A DNA stretch of 64,000 bases from SIG455 sp045646385 (GCA_045646385.1 JAZRKQ010000037.1:66455-130454), one strand, 5' to 3'. Shown: positions 26,157 to 35,975, numbered from the stretch's first letter. The notes: generated from the letters alone by a model not told the origin. Numbers and translations: made by a program.

Positions 26157-26588
26157 TTACTCTTCCGATATAACAATGGTATCGTCTGCAGAATTGTTTT
26201 CTTTTTTACCCTTTATTCCGCTTATAAGATTATTGAACTTGCCGATAGCCTCAGGCACCATATCAACCACTCTGTCAATAGTAGACAATGTGTTTGTAAT
26301 GGGCAGAATTCTTATGGTGTCTTTATTAACCACAAGGAACGCTACAGGCTTTATAGACGCCCCGCCGCCACTACCGCCGCCGAACATACGTCCGTCGTCT
26401 TTTTTATCTGTCGGAACAGCGCTGAATTCAGAACCGCCTGCGCCAAACCCGAAACTCACTCTTGAAATAGGCACAATAGTTGCTCCGTCGGGTGTAACGA
26501 TAGGTTCACCCACGATAGTGTTTACATCTACCATACTTTTGATGTTTTCCATTGCTACACTCATAAGACCTTCGATGGGAGTTGACAT
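26157..26588 (-). CDS. gerW: GerW/YtfJ-family sporulation protein
   Basis: The 143-residue protein matches the GerW (YtfJ) family, needed in Bacillus for normal germination: 'PIEGLMSVAMENIKSMVDVNTIVGEPI', the central 'SFGFGAGG', a glycine-rich loop with GGGSGGG, and 'KPVAFLVVNKD'. Length is typical. It lies between a DUF2953 gene and a Dac gene, as in many Clostridia, and points to spore-forming ancestry. Confidence 0.93.
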   Translation of the reverse strand: MSTPIEGLMSVAMENIKSMVDVNTIVGEPIVTPDGATIVPISRVSFGFGAGGSEFSAVPTDKKDDGRMFGGGSGGGASIKPVAFLVVNKDTIRILPITNTLSTIDRVVDMVPEAIGKFNNLISGIKGKKENNSADDTIVISEE

Positions 26589-26615
26589 TTAAATCATCCT
26601 TTCCGAAACATAAGA

Positions 26616-27224
26616 TTACTTGATTTTTATTTTTGCTTTAATATAATTTACCATTACTGCAAAGGCAATGGCTAAAATATTTGACAAACTGAATTTTATT
26701 TTAGTGTAAAAGTTAAACACAAAACATTCTCCGTCAAAAACGGGAGTTATATTGAACTTGTGAGATTTAACTCTAAAAAGTGATGACACAAAGCCAAATA
26801 CATTATACAAACTTCCCCACGCAGCACCGGTTGCAATACCGGTGTGTGCGGCATCGTCAAGACCAAACGTCATATTGAAGTCAATGTTTTCAATCTTGAT
26901 TTTTTTACACACATACCTTTTGCTTAAAAGATATGTATATCTGCCACGTTCAATATTAACGCGCAGTTTATGCAATCTCTCTTTTAAAGGCGGTTTTTCC
27001 GGTTTTTTATTTTTAACAGGCTTGTCCGTTTTTTCAGTGGGTTTTTTATCTTTTTTTATGAATCGTGATAAGCCTATCGTCATGCCGAAAACAGATAGAT
27101 TAAGTTCTGTTTTTAATTTTCCGTCTGCCGATTTTACCAATTTAACAATCAGCGATATTTTGGCAAAAAGCATTACAGCAATTAGCAATGCCAGTATAAT
27201 CAAAACGATATACAAAACTATCAA
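26616..27224 (-). CDS. DUF2953 membrane protein
   Basis: The 202-residue protein has an N-terminal hydrophobic helix ('VLYIVLIILALLIAVMLFA'), a Lys-rich middle (residues about 62-90) and a C-terminal segment with 'GLDDAAHTGIATGAAWG', the mark of DUF2953. Function is unknown; the family sits beside gerW in Clostridia, suggesting a sporulation role. It starts with TTG, seven bases after GAGGTGA; no ATG is available near this position. Confidence 0.85.
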   Translation of the reverse strand: MIVLYIVLIILALLIAVMLFAKISLIVKLVKSADGKLKTELNLSVFGMTIGLSRFIKKDKKPTEKTDKPVKNKKPEKPPLKERLHKLRVNIERGRYTYLLSKRYVCKKIKIENIDFNMTFGLDDAAHTGIATGAAWGSLYNVFGFVSSLFRVKSHKFNITPVFDGECFVFNFYTKIKFSLSNILAIAFAVMVNYIKAKIKIK

Positions 27225-27264
27225 AACATCACCTCGCTGATATATTATCCAATTTAAGGGTAAT

Positions 27265-27846
27265 TTATTGCTCTAAATAATCAGTAAGTTTTTCGGGCTG
27301 AGAGTACTGCCCTATTCCTCCACCCATGTCAATATCCGTTTCAACTTCGGGAAGTTCGCTTAAAGATTGCAGCGAAAAGCATCTTAAAAACTCCTCAGTA
27401 GTAGCGTACAAAATAGGTCTTCCGGGTGCGTCAAGTCTTCCGACCTCGTCAATAAGACCGAGTTCTGCAAGTCTGTTCATAGCACCGTCCGAATTTACAC
27501 CGCGTATAAATTCAACAGTAGCACGTGTTACAGGTTGATTGTATGCAACAATTGAAAGCACTTCCAACCCCGCATTAGAGATAGTAACTCTTCCCTTTTT
27601 TTCGTTAAGGGCACGGATGCAATCGTAATATTCGCTTTTAGTGCAGAGTTGATACTTATCTTCAAAACGCACAAGTTTTATGCCGCGCGTTTTATCGGTT
27701 TCGTACTTTTCCTGCATTTTTTCGAGTGTCTGCCGCATAGCAGATTTTGAGCACGAGGTTACCTCGCAAAGACGCTCTATTGCCACAGACTCTCCCGCCG
27801 CAAAGAGTATTCCCTCTACAGCAGCCTCTAAATTTATATTATCCAT
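27265..27846 (-). CDS. scpB: Segregation and condensation protein B
   Basis: The 193-residue protein is the winged-helix kleisin-associated subunit of the SMC-ScpAB condensin that organises the chromosome. It begins 'MDNINLEAAVEGILFAAGE' and has 'LEVLSIVAYNQPVTRATVEFIRG' around residues 90-115, the family signature. The ATG at 27846 overlaps the end of scpA by 8 bp, so the pair is translationally coupled. An upstream in-frame GTG lies inside scpA. Confidence 0.95.
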   Translation of the reverse strand: MDNINLEAAVEGILFAAGESVAIERLCEVTSCSKSAMRQTLEKMQEKYETDKTRGIKLVRFEDKYQLCTKSEYYDCIRALNEKKGRVTISNAGLEVLSIVAYNQPVTRATVEFIRGVNSDGAMNRLAELGLIDEVGRLDAPGRPILYATTEEFLRCFSLQSLSELPEVETDIDMGGGIGQYSQPEKLTDYLEQ

Positions 27847-28591
27847 CAAATTCACCACTTAATGTGTCATTTTTCGATTTACCAAGTTTAAAATATACTT
27901 TGTCGCCCTCGTCGTACGCTTCTAAAGAATTCATTTTAAGAAGTTCAAGTATTGCAAGGAACAGCGCAACAGCCTCACTCCTTGTTTTAATTCCCTCAAA
28001 AGCATTTTCAAACGAAAGTTTTTTGCTTGTGCGCAGACGTTTCATAAGATTGCCTGCTTTTTCCTTAACAGACACCTTTTCTCTGCCGACAACGCCCTCA
28101 AAGTTAGACTTCGGTGGCGGTGCTTTTCGCTCGGTTTTTTCCAGAACCGTTAAAAAAGCCTCCATAAGCCTGTCCAGTTCAACCTGCTCAACCTCACGCT
28201 TTACGGGAGCAAGGTCTAAATGTTCAGCCTCTTTATAGAAATTGAGCGCTCCATCAAACTGCTTTTTCTTAAAAAGTTCTGAAATAAGTTTCATGGTATG
28301 ACGTTTTTTGAGTGCCTCTGTTAAATCACGAGCAATCTGTTCGGCATCGTCTTCTTCGTCGTGTTTCGGCAAAAGTGCTTTTGACTTTATATAGAGAAGA
28401 TTTGATGCAACAGTTAAAAACTCACTTGATATGTCAAGGTCCATTTTTTTAAGGCCCTCAATATACTCTATATACTGGTCAGTAATTGCAATTAGCGAAA
28501 CAGAACATATATTTAATTTGTTTTTCCTTATAAGGTGCTCCAGCAAATCCAGAGGTCCCTCAAAGGTTGCGGTTTTGAATGTTAAATCCAA
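27839..28591 (-). CDS. scpA: Segregation and condensation protein A (kleisin)
   Basis: The 250-residue kleisin links the SMC heads. It has the N-terminal 'ATFEGPLDLLEHLIRKNKLNI' and 'TVASNLLYIKSKALLP' signatures, a charged middle, and a C-terminal winged helix near residues 170-240. It overlaps scpB by 8 bp and abuts the upstream M50 protease gene with no gap. Confidence 0.96.
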   Translation of the reverse strand: MDLTFKTATFEGPLDLLEHLIRKNKLNICSVSLIAITDQYIEYIEGLKKMDLDISSEFLTVASNLLYIKSKALLPKHDEEDDAEQIARDLTEALKKRHTMKLISELFKKKQFDGALNFYKEAEHLDLAPVKREVEQVELDRLMEAFLTVLEKTERKAPPPKSNFEGVVGREKVSVKEKAGNLMKRLRTSKKLSFENAFEGIKTRSEAVALFLAILELLKMNSLEAYDEGDKVYFKLGKSKNDTLSGEFDG

Positions 28592-29230
28592 TTAAAACAC
28601 CAACCCAACTATAAAATATATAACAGTCAAAACCCACCCTCTTAGTACAGAGAGCAACGGTGTAAGTATATTAAAAAATATAAGTGCAAGTAAAATTATG
28701 CTGAAATATCTCTCCAACGTATACATTTTGAATCTGTACTTAGGCGGCAGAAATTCCATTAAAACTTTAGAGCCGTCAAGCGGAGGAATGGGTATTAAAT
28801 TAAATACCATCAATCCCACATTGAGTTGAACACCCATATATACTACTGTATACAAAAATTGTGTAAGCGTATTTGCAGGAACAAACTTTTCCATTGCAGA
28901 CACTACAAATGCACAAATCAATGCCAATATAAAGTTCGCTCCCGGCCCCGCCAAAGACACTGCCACAGTTCCCCACTTGGAATTGCGGAAATTACGTGTG
29001 TTTATCGGCACAGGCCTTGCCCAGCCAAAGCCAAAGAACAAAAGGCATACAGTACCGAATAAATCCATATGAGCAAGCGGATTAAGACTTAATCTTCCGC
29101 TATAACGTGCAGTGGGGTCGCCCATTTTATCTGCAGCCCAACCGTGTGCGTATTCGTGCACTGTAAGCGCCAGCAAAAGCGCAGGAAGGCTTAACAGTAA
29201 AGATAGAAATCTGGATTTTATATCATACAT
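28592..29230 (-). CDS. Site-2-type membrane metalloprotease (M50)
   Basis: The 212-residue membrane protein has the zinc motif HExxH in 'LTVHEYAHGWAADKMGDPTARYSGRL' (residue about 25) and the third ligand region 'FNLIPIPPLDGSKV', with four or more hydrophobic helices. It belongs to the short YwhC-type S2P family found upstream of scpA in Clostridia. Substrate unknown. It is 12 bp after lysA and directly before scpA. Confidence 0.92.
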   Translation of the reverse strand: MYDIKSRFLSLLLSLPALLLALTVHEYAHGWAADKMGDPTARYSGRLSLNPLAHMDLFGTVCLLFFGFGWARPVPINTRNFRNSKWGTVAVSLAGPGANFILALICAFVVSAMEKFVPANTLTQFLYTVVYMGVQLNVGLMVFNLIPIPPLDGSKVLMEFLPPKYRFKMYTLERYFSIILLALIFFNILTPLLSVLRGWVLTVIYFIVGLVF

Positions 29231-29242
29231 TTAAATTACTCC

Positions 29243-30544
29243 TTAAAAAACGTCGTTCCTTATAACATCTTCATAAGTTTCACGTTTTACAACTACTTTT
29301 GATTCACCGTTTGACACCATTACAACGGGCGGTCTTGGTATTCGGTTATAATTGCTCGACATAGAGTAGTTATATGCACCTGTAGACATTATACACATTA
29401 TATCGCCTTTTTTTATTTCAGGAAAGTACGCGTCTTTAATTAAAATATCACCTGATTCACAGCATTTACCGCAAATTGTAACCTTTTCTTTCGGCTCATC
29501 ACCCGCACGGTTGGCAAGCACTCCGTCGTACTCTGCCTCATACATAATATATCGTGGATTGTCCGACATACCGCCATCAACGGAAATATATTTGCGCACA
29601 TTTGGAATATCTTTAACCATACCTACAGTATACAAAGTAATTCCTGCATCGCCAACTATAGAACGACCGGGTTCCATTATTATTTTAGGCAATTTAAGCC
29701 CTTTTTCATCACATACTTTTTTAACGACTTTTGAAACCGCCTCTATATAAGCATCATACGGAACAGGCTTGTCGCCATCTACATACTTAATGCCAAAACC
29801 TCCGCCGAGGTTGAGTTCTTCAATTTCAATACCAAGTGTATCTTTAACATCTGCAGCAAAATCAAGCATAACTTTTGCCGCTTCTTCAAAAGGCGCAAGT
29901 TCAAATATCTGTGAGCCAATATGGCAATGAATACCTACCACTTTAACACCTTGCATTTTTGATGCTTTGGAAATAATGTCCATAGCCTCACCGTTTTGCA
30001 AAGTAACACCGAATTTAGAGTCTATCTGCCCTGTGCTTATAAACTCGTGCGTGTGGGCATCAATACCCGGTTTTATTCTGAAAAGTATTTTAGTTACCTT
30101 ACCTTTTTCAATGCTTAAAGCGTTTAACTCTTCAAGTTCGCCCTCATTGTCTACAACTATTCTGCCTACTGTTGCATCAATAGCCATAGAGAGTTCAGCA
30201 GCAGTTTTGTTGTTTCCGTGAAAATATATGTTTTCGGGATTAAAGCCCGCTTTCAAAGCAGTGTAGAGTTCACCGCCGGAAACTACGTCAGCACCCAATC
30301 CTTCCTGTGCTATAATCTTATATAAATATGCTGTAGACATAGCCTTGCTTGCATAAAGAGCCATACCGTTGCCACCGTAATATAAGTCAATTGCATTTTT
30401 GTATGCTCTTGCATTGGCACGGATTTTATCTTCGTCCATAACATATAAAGGTGTACCGTATTGCGAAGCCAAATCCACACAATCACAGCCGCCTATAACA
30501 AGATGCTTTTTATCATTCACAGTCAGGTTGTCGTGTTTAAACAT
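29243..30544 (-). CDS. lysA: Diaminopimelate decarboxylase
   Basis: The 433-residue PLP enzyme makes lysine from meso-diaminopimelate. It has the PLP lysine in 'ALYASKAMST', 'HCHIGSQI', 'LNLGGGFGIKY', 'EPGRSIVGDAG' and the active-site 'CGKCCESGDIL'. Length fits. AAGGAG precedes the ATG. It is the first gene of the conserved run ending in rluB; a strong terminator from fucI lies just upstream. Confidence 0.96.
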   Translation of the reverse strand: MFKHDNLTVNDKKHLVIGGCDCVDLASQYGTPLYVMDEDKIRANARAYKNAIDLYYGGNGMALYASKAMSTAYLYKIIAQEGLGADVVSGGELYTALKAGFNPENIYFHGNNKTAAELSMAIDATVGRIVVDNEGELEELNALSIEKGKVTKILFRIKPGIDAHTHEFISTGQIDSKFGVTLQNGEAMDIISKASKMQGVKVVGIHCHIGSQIFELAPFEEAAKVMLDFAADVKDTLGIEIEELNLGGGFGIKYVDGDKPVPYDAYIEAVSKVVKKVCDEKGLKLPKIIMEPGRSIVGDAGITLYTVGMVKDIPNVRKYISVDGGMSDNPRYIMYEAEYDGVLANRAGDEPKEKVTICGKCCESGDILIKDAYFPEIKKGDIMCIMSTGAYNYSMSSNYNRIPRPPVVMVSNGESKVVVKRETYEDVIRNDVF

Positions 30545-30619
30545 AGTTTTCTCCTTATAACATATATCGTATGTTGATTATACCATTTTTTTGTATTATT
30601 GTCAATAAAGTTCAAAATA

Positions 30620-30654
30620 AAAAACCGCCCGACGGATATTGTCCATCAGGCGGT
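30620..30654 (-). terminator. Terminator of fucI
   Basis: ACCGCCTGATGGAC and its near-complement with GGGCGGT form a stem followed on the minus strand by six T residues, 15 bases after the fucI stop. Confidence 0.85.
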
Positions 30655-30668
30655 AAATAAACCTAAAA

Positions 30669-32465
30669 TTATTTATACATAGGTCCGTAAGAAGCGCAGG
30701 CTCTGTAGTCCTGACCTTCTTTATCCATACCGAATGCATTCCACGCAGCAGGTCTGAAAATCTTTTCTTCAGGTACATTGTGCATACATACGGGGATTCT
30801 TAAAATTGAGCAAAGTGTAATGAGGTCTGCACCTATATGACCATAACTGATAGCGCCGTGGTTAGCACCCCAGTTATTCATAACGTCATAAGCGGTTTTG
30901 AATGCGCCCTCACCTGTGCATCTGGGAGCAAACCATGTGCATGGCCATGTGTAGTCTGTTCTCTTCCAGAGTACGTCAGAAACTTCATCGGGCAAACCGA
31001 TTGTCCAACCCTCTGCAATCTGCAGAACGGGGCCTAAACCTTTAACAAGGTTAAGTCTTATCATTGTAGCAGGCATCTCTGCTCTTGTTAAAAATCTTGA
31101 AGAGAAGCCGCCGCCTCTGAAGTAACCAAGGTCAGCCATATTCCATGTGGTTGCTTTCATAACAGTATCACAATCTTCTTCCGTCATATCAAACCACTGT
31201 TTTATAACGCCGTTGCCGTTTTCGTCTTTAACCTCACCGCAAGCGTCTAAGCAGCAAGCACCGGAGTTAATAAGGTGGATAAAGCCGTCAGCCTCTTTTG
31301 CTTTGCCTTCGATTTCGTATCCTGATGCTCTCTTAACAGCGTCGCCACTCCAGTAAGTTCTAACGTCTGCAAACATCTGTGCTCTGTTTGTAAGCAGTTT
31401 GCCGAACAGCATACCTATGCCGTTTAAAACGTCGTTTTCTGTAGCGAGTATGTAAGGCTCTCTTGCGCCGTTCCAGTCGAAAGATGTGTTAAGCATTGCT
31501 TCGGGGAAGTCACAGTTGGGATAGAAGTCTGTCCACTGTCTTTGTCCCTGGAAACCTGCAGCGATTGCGTTGTGACCAACCATTTCTTCCTCGCAACCTT
31601 CGGGGAGGTTAGGATTGCCGTTCATAAGGTCTTTTATGATGCACATCATTTTAACAACAAACTCAAACTGTTCTTCTTTCTTTTCTGCACTAATCTGGAG
31701 TTCCTCGGGGTTTTTATCAAAGCCCATAATGCATTTTTCTTTTGCCCATTTAAGTGCTTTCTGGTATTCAGCCTCGTCATAGATGCCTTCTGTCATTCGT
31801 CTGATAAGTTCAACCTCATCGACAGACTCTACTCTCATGCCAAGATATTCTTCGATAAAGTTTACGTCTATGATAGATCCGCCGATACCCATACAGATTG
31901 AGCCAATCTGCAGATAAGACTTACCTCTCATAGTAGCAGCCGCAATTGCAGCACGACCGAATCTTAAAAGTTTTTCTTCAACGTCAGCAGGAATTTTGTC
32001 AGACTCGTCCATATTCTGAACATCGTGACCGTAAATGCCGAATGCAGGCAAGCCCTTCTGTGCGTGTGAAGCCAAAACCGCTGCAAGGTAAACTGCACCG
32101 GGACGTTCTGTTCCGTTAAAGCCCCAAACAGCCTTGATAGTATTTTTATCCATATCCATAGTTTCAGAGCCGTAGCACCAGCAAGGTGTAACGGTTAAGG
32201 TGATATCTACACCCTCTTTTTTAAATTTATCAGCGCACGCAGCGGCCTCTGCTACTCTGCCGATGGTTGTATCGGCAATAACAACCTTAACTGGCTCGCC
32301 GTTTGAATATTTAAGATTTTCTTCAAACAATTTTTTTGCCGCTTTTGCCATATTCATTGTCTGGTCTTCCAAAGATTCTCTAACCTTTAAAACACCTCGT
32401 CTGCCGTCAATAGTAGGTCTTATGCCGATTACGGGATAAGAACCGATTAATCTGCTTTTTGCCAT
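30669..32465 (-). CDS. fucI: L-fucose isomerase
   Basis: The 598-residue enzyme converts L-fucose to L-fuculose in the cytosol and depends on Mn2+. It begins 'GSYPVIGIRPTIDGRRGVLKV' and has 'WGFNGTERPGAVYLA', the metal-binding Glu/Asp segments 'LQIGSICMGIGGSIID' and 'ENDVLNGIGMLFGKL', and C-terminal 'WGANHGAISYGHIGAD'. The length is standard. It is alone on its transcript; kinase, aldolase and permease genes are not nearby. The divergent AraC regulator is the likely activator. Confidence 0.96.
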   Translation of the reverse strand: MAKSRLIGSYPVIGIRPTIDGRRGVLKVRESLEDQTMNMAKAAKKLFEENLKYSNGEPVKVVIADTTIGRVAEAAACADKFKKEGVDITLTVTPCWCYGSETMDMDKNTIKAVWGFNGTERPGAVYLAAVLASHAQKGLPAFGIYGHDVQNMDESDKIPADVEEKLLRFGRAAIAAATMRGKSYLQIGSICMGIGGSIIDVNFIEEYLGMRVESVDEVELIRRMTEGIYDEAEYQKALKWAKEKCIMGFDKNPEELQISAEKKEEQFEFVVKMMCIIKDLMNGNPNLPEGCEEEMVGHNAIAAGFQGQRQWTDFYPNCDFPEAMLNTSFDWNGAREPYILATENDVLNGIGMLFGKLLTNRAQMFADVRTYWSGDAVKRASGYEIEGKAKEADGFIHLINSGACCLDACGEVKDENGNGVIKQWFDMTEEDCDTVMKATTWNMADLGYFRGGGFSSRFLTRAEMPATMIRLNLVKGLGPVLQIAEGWTIGLPDEVSDVLWKRTDYTWPCTWFAPRCTGEGAFKTAYDVMNNWGANHGAISYGHIGADLITLCSILRIPVCMHNVPEEKIFRPAAWNAFGMDKEGQDYRACASYGPMYK

Positions 32466-32509
32466 TTCAAAGTACCTCCCATTATTTATATAATAATATC
32501 ATTATACAC

Positions 32510-32539
32510 TTGATTTTTTTATATTACTTGTAGTATAAT
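32510..32539 (+). promoter_or_regulatory. Possible promoter of the AraC regulator
   Basis: TTGATT (32510-32515) and TATAAT (32534-32539) are 18 bases apart. The 115-base gap with fucI is AT-rich and probably holds both promoters and the AraC site. Confidence 0.5.
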
Positions 32540-32580
32540 AGATAAAAGTATAATAATATTCAGTTTTGGGTGGTGGTGAT

Positions 32581-33432
32581 TTGAGTTACAATGAGATAGA
32601 ACAAAGAGGTACATATGAACTGCCAATGGAACTGTACCAGATAGATTGCAACCATCCTAAATATGAGATGGCTCATCACTGGCACAGCGAATTTGAAATT
32701 ATAAGAATAATCAGCGGAACTTTAAAAGTAAGCCTTAACCGACGTGAATTTGATGCAAATGCAGGTGATGTGGTTTTTGTAAATTCCGAAACAGTACACG
32801 GGGCACTTCCTTCGGACTGTGTTTATGAATGTATAGTTTTATTTCCCGAATTACTTGCAGTACACGACAAATTGTGCGGTGCATTTATATCCGACCTGCT
32901 TGACCATATTTTAGTTATAAACGACCACTTTAAACCGCAAGACAGCATAGTGTCTGCATTTAATACGCTTTTTGAGGTTATGGGCAGAAGTGGTTGCTAC
33001 TTTGAGGCAATAGGTGCACTATATTCTGTTTTTGGTATGCTTATAAAAGAAAAACTTTATAACTCGGCCTCCACTTTTTCTAACGGCGATTCTGCAAAAA
33101 ATGCAAAGATTAAAAAAGTTCTGTCTTTTATGCGCCAGAACTACAACAGTGCCCTTACATTAGAACAAATTGCAGCCGTAGCAGGAATGAGTTCCAAATA
33201 CTTTTGTTACTTTTTTAAAGAAATGACTCAAAAAAGCCCCGTAAACTACCTTAACAACTACAGAGTGGAACGTGCCGCCAGAAAACTTCTGGCAACGGAT
33301 ATGTCTGTTACGGAAATTGCATATAACTGCGGCTTTAACGACCTGAGTTACTTTATTAAAACATTTAAAGCGGCAAAAGGGATAACACCCTATAAATTCA
33401 GGAAAAACAACGAAAAAGAGCATAGTTTTTAA
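32581..33432 (+). CDS. AraC-family transcription regulator
   Basis: The 283-residue protein has an N-terminal cupin sensor domain ('HHWHSEFEIIRIISGTLKV', with conserved His residues) and a C-terminal double helix-turn-helix ('LEQIAAVAGMSSKYFCYFFKEMTQKSPVNYL' region and 'VTEIAYNCGFNDLSYFIKTFK'). It is divergent from fucI, so it likely senses fucose or a related sugar and activates fucI. The start is TTG at 32581, five bases after GGTGGTGA; an earlier in-frame TTG at 32566 has no ribosome binding site. Its stop lies inside the shared terminator. Confidence 0.93.
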   Translation: MSYNEIEQRGTYELPMELYQIDCNHPKYEMAHHWHSEFEIIRIISGTLKVSLNRREFDANAGDVVFVNSETVHGALPSDCVYECIVLFPELLAVHDKLCGAFISDLLDHILVINDHFKPQDSIVSAFNTLFEVMGRSGCYFEAIGALYSVFGMLIKEKLYNSASTFSNGDSAKNAKIKKVLSFMRQNYNSALTLEQIAAVAGMSSKYFCYFFKEMTQKSPVNYLNNYRVERAARKLLATDMSVTEIAYNCGFNDLSYFIKTFKAAKGITPYKFRKNNEKEHSF

Positions 33433-33446
33433 CTATGCTCTTTTTT
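33413..33446. terminator. Bidirectional terminator spanning both stop codons
   Basis: AAAAAGAGCATAGTT and AACTATGCTCTTTTT form a 15-bp stem. Its loop and arms include the AraC stop (33430-33432) and the convergent ATPase stop (33431-33429), so the two genes overlap by 4 bp and share one terminator. Confidence 0.85.
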
Positions 33447-35975
33447 ACAATTAAATATTATATTGAAAATAATTTCTATTATGCCGAATCCGGCAACAAT
33501 TCCCCATTGTGAACCTGTTAACGGTACTGTTTTAAATATCTGCGCAAGTGCAGGAACGTATACAACAGCCATAGTTAAGAATGCCGAAACTGCTACCGCA
33601 CCAAGCAGATAAAGATTATCCATAATATTCACATTCAAAATACTGCCGTGCTCATTTTTGCACTCAAACGAATAAATCAATTCCGCAAAAATTAAAGTTG
33701 CAAATGCAACTGTTCGGGCAATTGCCAAATCACCGGTGATATACTGTGCAACGGAAAATGCCAGCAAAGCCTCACCACCGATAAGTATTCCCGACATAGC
33801 AATGTTTCCGCCAAGTCCTTTAGAGAATATGCTCTCTCCGTCCTTTCGGGGAGTTTTTTTCATAATACCGGCTTCGGGACTGTCAACCCCAAGTGCAAGC
33901 GCAGGCAATCCGTCCGTTACAAGATTGAGCCACAGTATTTGTATAGGCATAAGCGGCATAGGCATACCGCAGAATGCGGCAGCACCCATAAGTATAATCT
34001 CACCCAAGTTACACGAAAGCAGATATCGTATAAATTTACGTATATTTCCGTAAATCATTCTGCCCTCTTCCACCGCCGCTATTATTGTAGAAAAATTATC
34101 GTCCAAAAGCACCATATCTGCCGCCTGCTTTGCAACGTCTGTACCGCATTTCCCCATCGCTATGCCAATATCCGCCTCTTTTAAAGATGGAGCATCATTA
34201 ACACCGTCACCCGTCATAGCAACTATATTTTTGCGTCGTTTGAACGCACGTACTATTCGCAATTTATCAGCAGGTGACACACGCGCAAACACGTTTGTTC
34301 TGCCAACAGCGTCTGCAAGTTGGTCATCATTCATATTTTCTATTTCGGCACCGGTTACGGGCACATTGTTACCGAGAAATCCCAGTTCGTCTGCAATGGC
34401 ACGGGCTGTATTTTTGTGGTCACCGGTTATCATAACCGGTTTTATGCCTGCATCATAGCATTTTGCAACTGCTTCGTAAGCCTCAGGTCTTGGCGGGTCT
34501 ATCATACCCTCTAACCCTATAAAAATAAGATTATCTTCCGTATTATCCGCATTGCTTTCAATCACTTTATACGCAAATCCAAGTACTCTCAATGCGTTAG
34601 ATGTCATATCGTTATTTATATCTCTTACACGGCGTTTATCGTTAAAGTCACTCACTCCGTTTGAAGTCAGTTTTTTATTACATAAATCTATTATTCTGTC
34701 GGCAGCGCCTTTTACAAACGACACCTTTCCTCCAAATCCATCGATGCATACTACACTCATACGCTTGCGTTCAGAGTCAAATGGAATTTCAGAAATTCTC
34801 GTATATGTTGCAAGATAATTTTTGTCTATCCCTGCATTTTCTGTAAGATTATATATAGCGACCTCTGTAGGGTCACCCGACACTTCGCCGTTTCTGTAAA
34901 CGGAATTATTACACATATATCCGCAGGTGAGCAATTTTAAAAATGCATTATTTGCAGACGGATTGAATGTTCTGCCGTTAAAACACAAACTTCCGTCAGC
35001 AGAAACGTCTGTAATTCTGCCGTCGCAATACACTTTTTTAACCGTCATTTTATTCAGCGTTAAAGTACCTGTTTTATCGGTGCATATCACATTGGTACAG
35101 CCCAATGTTTCCACCGCAGGAAGTTTACGCACAAGTGCATTACGTTTAAGCATACGGCTTACGCCTATTGTAAGCGATACGGTAACCACTGCAGGCAACC
35201 CCTCAGGAATTGCCGCAACAGCAAGGGATACTGCCGACATAAACATATCAAAAGCACTCTGACCGTGAAACATTCCTGCTATAAATATCAGTACGCAAAC
35301 AGCGGCACATATAACAACAAGTTCTTTGCCTATTTTATTAAGGTTTTTCTTTAATGGCGTTTCACCGGAAGTGGTATTGTCAAGCATATGCGCAATGGAC
35401 CCCATTTTAGTGCCCATACCTATAACATCTGCACGAGCAACACCTCTGCCCGAGGTGACGGTAGTCCCCATATACAGAGCCGTATTTTTATATGTATCTT
35501 TTTCAACTGCTACAGACTCACCCGTAAGCGGAGATTCGTCCGTACAAAGATTGTTACTTTCCAAAAGTGTACAATCGGCACTTATTCTGTCACCCGCCTC
35601 AAGTACAATAACATCACCCACCGTAACTTCACGTGATGGTATGCTGATTTGCTCGCCATCACGTATAACAACTGCCATCGGCGCAGACAGTTTACTAAGC
35701 GCCTCAAGCGACTTTTCCGTTTTATACTCCTGAACAAAGCCCAGAATACCATTCATTAAAACGATTATCATTACTGTTATTGCATCGGAGTACTCTCCCA
35801 AAAACGCCGAAACAGCCATTGCGGCTATAAGAGTAAGAGTGAGCACATCTTTAAACTGCCCCAAAAAAATCTTAAACAGTGACGCTTTTTTGCCCTTTGC
35901 TAGTTCATTAAAGCCGTAGCGCAGTTGGTTTTTGCGTGCCTGCTCCTTGCTTAATCCGTTGAACTCTGTTTTCAT
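33429..35975 (-). CDS. Calcium-type cation-transporting P-type ATPase
   Basis: The 848-residue membrane pump is a P2-type ATPase. It has the actuator 'TDESPLTGESVAV', the ion-site helix 'AAIPEGLPAVVTVSL', the phosphorylation motif 'ICTDKTGTLTLNKM' (Asp about residue 310), 'KGAADRII' and the hinge 'MTGDGVNDAPSLKEADIG', plus about ten membrane helices. PEGLP and overall build favour Ca2+ export, but Mn2+ or another ion is possible. GGGAGG precedes the ATG. It is a single gene ended by the shared terminator. Confidence 0.94.
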   Translation of the reverse strand: MKTEFNGLSKEQARKNQLRYGFNELAKGKKASLFKIFLGQFKDVLTLTLIAAMAVSAFLGEYSDAITVMIIVLMNGILGFVQEYKTEKSLEALSKLSAPMAVVIRDGEQISIPSREVTVGDVIVLEAGDRISADCTLLESNNLCTDESPLTGESVAVEKDTYKNTALYMGTTVTSGRGVARADVIGMGTKMGSIAHMLDNTTSGETPLKKNLNKIGKELVVICAAVCVLIFIAGMFHGQSAFDMFMSAVSLAVAAIPEGLPAVVTVSLTIGVSRMLKRNALVRKLPAVETLGCTNVICTDKTGTLTLNKMTVKKVYCDGRITDVSADGSLCFNGRTFNPSANNAFLKLLTCGYMCNNSVYRNGEVSGDPTEVAIYNLTENAGIDKNYLATYTRISEIPFDSERKRMSVVCIDGFGGKVSFVKGAADRIIDLCNKKLTSNGVSDFNDKRRVRDINNDMTSNALRVLGFAYKVIESNADNTEDNLIFIGLEGMIDPPRPEAYEAVAKCYDAGIKPVMITGDHKNTARAIADELGFLGNNVPVTGAEIENMNDDQLADAVGRTNVFARVSPADKLRIVRAFKRRKNIVAMTGDGVNDAPSLKEADIGIAMGKCGTDVAKQAADMVLLDDNFSTIIAAVEEGRMIYGNIRKFIRYLLSCNLGEIILMGAAAFCGMPMPLMPIQILWLNLVTDGLPALALGVDSPEAGIMKKTPRKDGESIFSKGLGGNIAMSGILIGGEALLAFSVAQYITGDLAIARTVAFATLIFAELIYSFECKNEHGSILNVNIMDNLYLLGAVAVSAFLTMAVVYVPALAQIFKTVPLTGSQWGIVAGFGIIEIIFNIIFNCKKEHS

